Shown piece by piece: positions 7,506 through 11,049 of a stretch of DNA of 11,049 bases. The notes beneath the pieces were generated by a model. The model was not told the origin of the DNA, ran no database searches, and saw only the letters and a program-made list of their open reading frames with translations. The stretch is from assembly GCA_045661305.1 (NCBI GenBank), contig JAZRFJ010000044.1, positions 1 to 11,049 on the forward strand, given 5' to 3'. The translations under genes and the position numbers were made by a program. Positions within the stretch are counted from its first letter, which is position 1. Every line of letters starts with the position of its first letter. This DNA is from UMGS1840 sp045661305. GTDB lineage: Bacteria; Bacillota; Clostridia; UMGS1840.

Positions 7506-8074
7506 TGTGTTTTCCTTTCTTCTTCCTGAATTATTTTATCTATACATATATATAATTCCTCAACGGAGTCGTTATTAACAATAACATAATCACATTTTTC
7601 GTAATTTTCCTGAGCATTAAGCCTGTTTATTGCTACCGTTTCGGAAATGTTGTCTCTTTTTATAATTCTTTCTACTGATTTGTTTGTTTTTATAAGTATA
7701 AGTGCATCACACATATTAACGATATCTGTTTTATATAGATGTGCACCGTCAATCAGTATATTCTTTTCTTTGTTTTTTTCTATCTCTTCTTTTACTTTTT
7801 TCTCAATAAGCGGAAACGAAATATTGTTAAGAACCTCCAACTTGTCCCTGTGAGAAAAAAGATAAGCCCCAAGCTTTTTCCTGTCAATTTCCATATTGTC
7901 AAGAAAAAATCCCTCGCCAAAAGCAGACACAACTTTATTATAACCGATTTGACCGTGTTTTAGTATATCGTGTCCTAATTTATCGCAATCTATTATGTAA
8001 AATCCTTTTTTTGATAAGTATTCGGCAACTGTGCTTTTGCCGCTTCCTGTCTTCCCGTAAATTCCAAGTATCAT
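7502..8074 (-). CDS. coaE: Dephospho-CoA kinase
   Basis: Last step of coenzyme A synthesis: phosphorylates the 3' hydroxyl of dephospho-CoA with ATP. The 190-residue P-loop kinase shows GKTGSGKST (7-15), the acidic IIDCDKLGHDI (27-37) at the usual IDAD position, the lid region RIIKRDNIS (136-144), RLNAQ (151-155), and CDYVIVNNDSVEEL (161-174), which matches the conserved AD.VI.N.GS.EEL ending. It is slightly short and its central strand reads ILIDGAHLY rather than the common VLDIPLLFE, so it is a divergent member, but order and motifs fit. The ribosome site AGGGTGAT is directly after an intrinsic terminator (8086-8116). There is no room for a promoter between them, so transcription must come through or around that hairpin. 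It overlaps the aminopeptidase by four bases. Confidence 0.9.
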   Translation of the reverse strand: MILGIYGKTGSGKSTVAEYLSKKGFYIIDCDKLGHDILKHGQIGYNKVVSAFGEGFFLDNMEIDRKKLGAYLFSHRDKLEVLNNISFPLIEKKVKEEIEKNKEKNILIDGAHLYKTDIVNMCDALILIKTNKSVERIIKRDNISETVAINRLNAQENYEKCDYVIVNNDSVEELYICIDKIIQEEERKTQ

Positions 8075-8085
8075 ATAATCACCCT

Positions 8086-8116
8086 AAAAAAACGGAAGTG
8101 AACAAAATCACTTCCG
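8086..8116 (-). terminator. Intrinsic terminator / possible attenuator upstream of coaE
   Basis: Minus strand: stem CGGAAGTGA (8116-8108), a six-base loop, the complementary TCACTTCCG (8101-8093), then seven consecutive T (8092-8086). It follows the TIGR04086 gene and ends only 11 bases before the coaE ATG. An upstream TTCCGC (minus strand, 8149-8144) can pair with GCGGAA (8117-8112), overlapping the 5' arm, which would compete with the terminator. Confidence 0.88.
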
Positions 8117-8152
8117 CCCCGAATTTGTTTTTAGTGAGTTTTTGCGGAAACT

Positions 8153-8569
8153 TCATTTTGTATTAATTCCTACTACTCCGCCTGCTGAAGAAATAAGAAG
8201 TGCTATTAAAGATGTTATGTAGGTTTTTGCTGTAAACGGTTTTTTAAGAAAAATAAATATAACCGTAAGTATTCCCACATAAATAATTCCGCTTATAAGT
8301 CCTCTTATATATCCTTTGTTTTCCTGCGATGCAGATGACTTTACACCTGTTATAAATGCACATAAAAACATAATGATATAGAAAACTGTCGGGATATAGG
8401 AGCTTTTTGGCATAAATGTAAAAAATACAAATGCCCCTAAGAGAACAAGTATAAAAAACATCAGAACTCCCGTTATTACTGCTTTTATAATTGTACCTGC
8501 TCCTGTGTTTCTGGTTTTTGTTTTTTCGTTTAATTGGTTTAACTTGTTTAACTTGTTTAACTCGTTCAA
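8153..8569 (-). CDS. TIGR04086-family four-helix membrane protein
   Basis: A 138-residue integral membrane protein of unknown function. After a hydrophilic N-terminus (1-27) come four hydrophobic segments, about 30-53, 59-78, 87-108 and 115-135, joined by short loops, with a positively charged third loop. Composition, length and position beside yajC fit the Firmicutes TIGR04086 family, which I name from pattern, not from a search. The start is TTG at 8569: an in-frame TGA lies three codons upstream and GGAG (8580-8583) sits 10 bases before it; the nearby ATG at 8579 is out of frame and stops at once. Residues 3-14 are ELNKLNKLNQLN, encoded by a 9-base tandem repeat. Its ribosome site lies in the 3' arm of a hairpin. 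A membrane partner role with YajC/Sec is only a guess from position. Confidence 0.8.
   Translation of the reverse strand: MNELNKLNKLNQLNEKTKTRNTGAGTIIKAVITGVLMFFILVLLGAFVFFTFMPKSSYIPTVFYIIMFLCAFITGVKSSASQENKGYIRGLISGIIYVGILTVIFIFLKKPFTAKTYITSLIALLISSAGGVVGINTK
8528..8563 (-). repeat. Four-copy 9-base tandem repeat inside the TIGR04086 gene
   Basis: Minus strand: GAG, AAG, AAG or CAA each followed by TTAAAC, four units in a row (36 bases), encoding ELN-KLN-KLN-QLN. Because the unit is nine bases, copy changes would keep the reading frame. Confidence 0.9.
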
Positions 8570-8579
8570 TTTAACTCAT

Positions 8580-8617
8580 CTCCGATAATATAGTTTTGTA
8601 CAATTATATTATCGGAG
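8580..8617 (-). promoter_or_regulatory. Hairpin sequestering the TIGR04086 ribosome site
   Basis: A 13-base inverted repeat, arms 8580-8592 and 8605-8617, with a 12-base loop, in the 56-base gap between yajC and the TIGR04086 gene. On the minus-strand message the 3' arm ends in CGGAG, which is the ribosome site of the downstream TTG start. There is no T-run after it on the minus strand, so it is not a terminator for yajC. It may lower translation of the downstream gene or stabilise the yajC 3' end. Confidence 0.65.
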
Positions 8618-8625
8618 CTTTTAAA

Positions 8626-8961
8626 TTATGCTTTTTGTGTAGTAACTTCTTTAACTGCCCACTTTTTATATGTGAGTTTTACTCTGTCAGCACCTGTTTC
8701 GATTGTGATAGAGTCTTCTTTTACAGTTATAACTCTACCCTCAATTCCGCTTGACATAACAACATTGTCGCCAACCTGAATTGCAGCTAACATTTCACGA
8801 AATTGTTTATCTCTTTTTTTCTGTGGTCTTATGATAAGAAAATAGAAAATAACTATCATAAGAATGAGTGGGAAAAATGAGCTTACAAGAGCAGCTGTTG
8901 AGTTTGCCTGCGTAGCCACCTCACCCTCAGCGTAAGCTGTTAATAAAAATAAGTTCTGCAT
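8626..8961 (-). CDS. yajC: Preprotein translocase subunit YajC
   Basis: Small accessory subunit of the Sec membrane machinery that associates with SecDF-YidC. The 111-residue protein has a short outside N-terminus, one membrane helix (about 24-45) and the hallmark FYFLIIRPQKKRDK (39-52) right after it. The cytoplasmic domain IQVGDNVVMSSGIEGRVITV (61-80) plus DSITIETG (83-90) matches the family. Length is typical. A GGCAGGAT ribosome site lies 9 bases before the ATG. It has its own promoter at 9034-9062. secD/secF and tgt, its usual neighbours, are not in the window; instead thyX lies upstream and the TIGR04086 gene downstream. Confidence 0.95.
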   Translation of the reverse strand: MQNLFLLTAYAEGEVATQANSTAALVSSFFPLILMIVIFYFLIIRPQKKRDKQFREMLAAIQVGDNVVMSSGIEGRVITVKEDSITIETGADRVKLTYKKWAVKEVTTQKA

Positions 8962-9033
8962 AGGAATATCCTGCCTTTCATAATATTTTGGAGTTTCTTT
9001 AATATATATACATTTATATATATGGCTATTGTA

Positions 9034-9062
9034 ATTTTAACAAAAAAACGCTTAAAAGTCAA
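9034..9062 (-). promoter_or_regulatory. Sigma-A promoter of yajC
   Basis: Minus strand: TTGACT (9057-9062), a 17-base spacer rich in T, TAAAAT (9034-9039); each box differs from consensus at one base. The start point should be near 9027, giving a leader of about 65 bases that contains an AT-dinucleotide stretch (9002-9023). The -35 box lies 15 bases after the thyX stop; no terminator separates the two genes. Confidence 0.75.
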
Positions 9063-9076
9063 TAGAAATCAGGAAA

Positions 9077-9811
9077 TTACATTTCTAAAAACAATTTTTT
9101 CTTTTCGTTTCTCTTTCCGCATGACATTGCACCTTCGGGACAAGCTCCTCTTACACATTTCGGACCTGCATTTTTAAAAATAACGGGAGCCTCTTTTTTA
9201 ACAAGCCTTAAAATCTGGGTTGCAAGCTCTCTAATCTCCCATTGTGCTCTTTCACAGCAGCGTTCATTAAAAAAGTTAAGTAAGCTTCGTGCGTTAAAGG
9301 TCATAATAAGCTTTGTCTCGCAAGCATTTGGAAGAACAAATCTTGCATCTTCAATCGCTTTTTTTCTTGCACTTTTTTCATCCATTGTTTTTTTATGTTC
9401 CGCATAAAGAATATCAGCAAGCTTGTTGTAAGCTGTAAGTATATCTTCCATAGTTTTATTGTACATACTGAGAGCTTCTTTGTTTTTTTCAATTTCAGGA
9501 GGTGTAATAAATTCAAAATGACCTTCTTCAACATACCTTTGTGATTTTACACTGTAAGAAGCAATTCTGTGCCTTGTAAGTTGCGCAAGAAGTGCTCTTG
9601 AAACGCCCTCAACACTGAATGTAAAAACAATATGCTCAAGTGGACTTTCGTGCCCAAGAGATGTTAAGTATTCAAGAAATTTTGTGGTTTTTTCTTCTGT
9701 AAGCCCGTCCATTATTTTTTCTGCACCGCTGTTTGAATAACACATTTTTGCAGCAGCAGCAACTATTTTCTCAGGCTCGGGAGTATGTGCAATAAGGTTA
9801 ACTTTTAACAT
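9077..9811 (-). CDS. thyX: Flavin-dependent thymidylate synthase
   Basis: Makes dTMP from dUMP using FAD, NADPH and methylene-tetrahydrofolate, the alternative to ThyA. The defining ThyX motif RHRx7S is exact: RHR (80-82), seven residues, Ser90, within LTRHRIASYSVKSQRY. Also seen are HESPLEH (54-60) near the N-terminus and FNARSLLNFFNERCCERAQWEIRE as the C-terminal substrate-binding region (172-195). Length 244 is normal. The tail GPKCVRGACPEGAMSCG (216-232) adds three cysteines at 219, 224 and 231, besides Cys185-Cys186. The ATG overlaps the end of the glycosyltransferase gene by seven bases, with GAGG nine bases before it inside that gene, so translation is probably coupled. ThyX suggests that a classical ThyA may be absent, which cannot be checked here. 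Confidence 0.96.
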   Translation of the reverse strand: MLKVNLIAHTPEPEKIVAAAAKMCYSNSGAEKIMDGLTEEKTTKFLEYLTSLGHESPLEHIVFTFSVEGVSRALLAQLTRHRIASYSVKSQRYVEEGHFEFITPPEIEKNKEALSMYNKTMEDILTAYNKLADILYAEHKKTMDEKSARKKAIEDARFVLPNACETKLIMTFNARSLLNFFNERCCERAQWEIRELATQILRLVKKEAPVIFKNAGPKCVRGACPEGAMSCGKRNEKKKLFLEM

Positions 9812-10560
9812 AATTTATTACCTCTCTTAAATCTTTCTTTTATAACAGATATTAAAAACCTTGGCAGAGCAAGCATTCTTATAAACCTTGACGGTTGTTT
9901 TAAAAGCCTGTAAAACCATTCTAAATTAAGCTTTATGAATATGTCCGGAGCTCTCTTCGCTTCTCCTGCAAAAACATCAAGACTTCCTCCCAGCCCCATA
10001 AGAATTTTTCCATCAAGCTTTTCTTTGTTTTCATATATCCACTTTTCTTGTTTAGGAGCGCCCAGACAAACAAAAACAACATCAGGATTGTGCTCGTTAA
10101 TTATTGATGCAATATCTTCATTTTCATCAAAATACCCACTATGTGTTCCAACAATTTTTATATTTGGATATTTTTTTTCAAGATTTTCTTTTGCTTTTAT
10201 TCCAACTTCTTCTTTTGAGCCGAAAAAGTAAAAGCTTATTCCTTTTTCTGCACCCTTTTGTAAAAGAGAAGATGCGACATCAAACCCTGCACATCTTTCT
10301 TTTAAGGGGGTTTTTAAAATTTTTGAGCCAACAACAACTCCCGCACCGTCTGCAGTTAAAATATCAGCACTATTAAGAAGTGTGATGAGATCATCATCTT
10401 TTCTGAAGTTTTCTATTATTTCTGAGTTTGGAGTAAATACAGTAGTTGTTTTCTTTTCATCAATTCTTTTTAGTATAATTTCAACAGCTTCTTCTCTGGA
10501 AATATTGGCAATTTCGACTCCAAGTATATTTATTTTTTCAAAATTGTCTGAAAAATTCAT
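9805..10560 (-). CDS. WecG/TagA/CpsF-family glycosyltransferase (GT26)
   Basis: Transfers a sugar, typically N-acetylmannosamine, onto undecaprenyl-diphospho-GlcNAc at the inner face of the membrane, for wall teichoic acid linkage or another surface glycan. The 251-residue protein has TPNSEI (43-48) with the conserved Thr43, TADGAGVV (69-76) with the presumed catalytic Asp71, YFFGSKEEV (111-119), THSGYF (139-144), VFVCLGAPKQEKWI (162-175) and GLGGSLDVFAGEAKRAP (189-205). The C-terminal LEWFYRLLKQPSR (213-225) is the membrane-targeting appendage characteristic of TagA-like enzymes. AAAGG precedes the ATG. It overlaps thyX by seven bases. Its exact sugar donor cannot be told from sequence; no other wall teichoic acid genes are nearby, so I give no gene symbol. 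Confidence 0.92.
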   Translation of the reverse strand: MNFSDNFEKINILGVEIANISREEAVEIILKRIDEKKTTTVFTPNSEIIENFRKDDDLITLLNSADILTADGAGVVVGSKILKTPLKERCAGFDVASSLLQKGAEKGISFYFFGSKEEVGIKAKENLEKKYPNIKIVGTHSGYFDENEDIASIINEHNPDVVFVCLGAPKQEKWIYENKEKLDGKILMGLGGSLDVFAGEAKRAPDIFIKLNLEWFYRLLKQPSRFIRMLALPRFLISVIKERFKRGNKLC

Positions 10561-10623
10561 AACAATAATCCTTTCGGGGTATATAATATATATGTAATGG
10601 GTAAAATTGTTAATGTCAAAATT

Positions 10624-10652
10624 ATTATACTACATTTATTTTAATTTTGCAA
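10624..10652 (-). promoter_or_regulatory. Likely promoter of the glycosyltransferase-thyX unit
   Basis: Minus strand: TTGCAA (10647-10652), 17-base spacer, perfect TATAAT (10624-10629). This would give a leader of about 57 bases. Nearer the gene a perfect TTGACA (10614-10619) is followed after 17 bases only by TACATA (10591-10596), a weaker alternative. Confidence 0.55.
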
Positions 10653-10699
10653 TATTTTTTTGTTTTTTATAAGAATTTTATGTTTTTTTGCAAAAAGCT

Positions 10700-10738
10700 G
10701 AAAAAATGAAAAAAATTTTAAAAAATAGAAAAAAAGTG
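10700..10738 (+). promoter_or_regulatory. A-rich UP-element-like tract of the rRNA promoter
   Basis: Immediately upstream of the -35 box the plus strand carries several runs of five to seven A separated by short interruptions. This is the kind of tract bound by the RNA polymerase alpha subunit at rRNA promoters. Assigned by position and composition only. Confidence 0.5.
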
Positions 10739-10767
10739 TTGACAAACTCGTTTTTTTGTGATACAAT
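10739..10767 (+). promoter_or_regulatory. Strong rRNA operon promoter
   Basis: Plus strand: perfect TTGACA (10739-10744), 17-base spacer, TACAAT (10762-10767) with TG one base upstream (extended -10). It faces the 16S rRNA gene; transcription should begin near 10774, giving a leader of roughly 190 bases. Confidence 0.92.
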
Positions 10768-10793
10768 AGTCAAGCACTTCACAAAAAGAGTGT

Positions 10794-10830
10794 GTTTTCC
10801 GACATAGGAAAACGATTGAATCTTGAAAAC
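10794..10830 (+). promoter_or_regulatory. rRNA leader hairpin and boxA-like antitermination region
   Basis: A hairpin with arms GTTTTCC (10794-10800) and GGAAAAC (10807-10813) around a six-base loop is followed after seven bases by TCTTGAAAAC (10821-10830). The latter resembles the TTGAAAACT-type boxA found in Firmicutes rRNA leaders and spacers. The order hairpin then boxA matches rRNA antitermination signals bound by Nus factors. Assignment is by resemblance. Confidence 0.5.
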
Positions 10831-10939
10831 CGAATAACATAATGAACCTTGGAAATTCTTTTGAATTTTAGAGAAGATTGTTTAAATCTTTACAAGAGTA
10901 AACTTTAGAGTGAGAGAGCAAGGAAAACTTATAATTGAA

Positions 10940-10960
10940 ATTTATTTACGGAAAATAAAT
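10940..10960 (+). other. AT-only hairpin just upstream of 16S rRNA
   Basis: Eight-base arms ATTTATTT (10940-10947) and AAATAAAT (10953-10960) around ACGGA, ending four bases before the mature 16S 5' end. It may take part in leader processing; with only A-U pairs it is weak on its own. Confidence 0.35.
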
Positions 10961-10964
10961 AAAA

Positions 10965-11049
<85 letters not shown>

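Larger units (their letters stand above)
10561..10964. other. Divergent AT-rich intergenic region between glycosyltransferase and rRNA operon
   Basis: This 404-base stretch without a protein gene holds the minus-strand glycosyltransferase promoter and leader (about 10561-10652), an A-rich tract (about 10700-10738), the plus-strand rRNA promoter (10739-10767) and the rRNA leader (about 10774-10964). I see no further coding region, no tRNA and no DnaA-box cluster. Confidence 0.85.

Noticed and set aside
10561..10738. Replication origin in the divergent AT-rich gap
   Set aside because: Divergent genes and AT-richness suggested it, but there is no cluster of TTATCCACA-like DnaA boxes and no dnaA/dnaN nearby.
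10816..10843. Second rRNA promoter TTGAAT-16-CATAAT in the leader
   Set aside because: The boxes are weaker than the main promoter and overlap the boxA-like element; TATAAT at 10930 likewise has no -35 partner.

Overview
The window is low-GC, gene-dense DNA from a Gram-positive bacterium, most likely an anaerobic member of the class Clostridia. The grounds are AT-rich codon use, strong AAAGG/GGAG ribosome sites, TTGACA/TATAAT-type promoters, short gaps, a TIGR04086 membrane protein beside yajC, and the start of a Firmicutes-type 16S rRNA gene. I cannot name a genus. Nearly everything here is core chromosome; I see no phage, insertion sequence, CRISPR array, toxin-antitoxin pair or defence system.

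Layout from left to right. A 5'-truncated AraC-family regulator (+) runs from the left edge to 715 and converges, across a shared hairpin terminator, on a block of eleven minus-strand genes. The leftmost minus-strand unit, transcribed from a near-consensus promoter at 4088-4116, is asd, dapA, dapB and a free-standing tandem ACT protein. It takes aspartyl phosphate to tetrahydrodipicolinate (lysine and peptidoglycan precursor supply). The ACT protein looks like the regulatory half of aspartate kinase without its kinase domain. Upstream of it (4169-8074) lie mltG, era, an M18 aminopeptidase and coaE, again all minus strand, in transcription order coaE, M18 (4-base overlap), era, mltG. Next come a TIGR04086 membrane protein and yajC (promoter at 9034-9062). 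Then come thyX and a WecG/TagA-type glycosyltransferase, which overlap by 7 bases.

The right end, 10561-10964, is a divergent AT-rich intergenic region. It holds the glycosyltransferase promoter on the minus strand and, on the plus strand, a strong rRNA promoter with an A-rich upstream tract, a leader hairpin and a boxA-like stretch. The 16S rRNA gene starts near 10965 and is cut off by the window edge.

No wholly new system is evident. The points that deserve a second look are small and mostly regulatory: the kinase-less ACT protein in the lysine operon; a well-placed start codon ahead of mltG that runs into an in-frame TAG after three codons; an intrinsic terminator directly against the coaE ribosome site with a possible competing pairing; a hairpin that buries the ribosome site of the TIGR04086 gene; and a 9-base tandem repeat inside that same gene.
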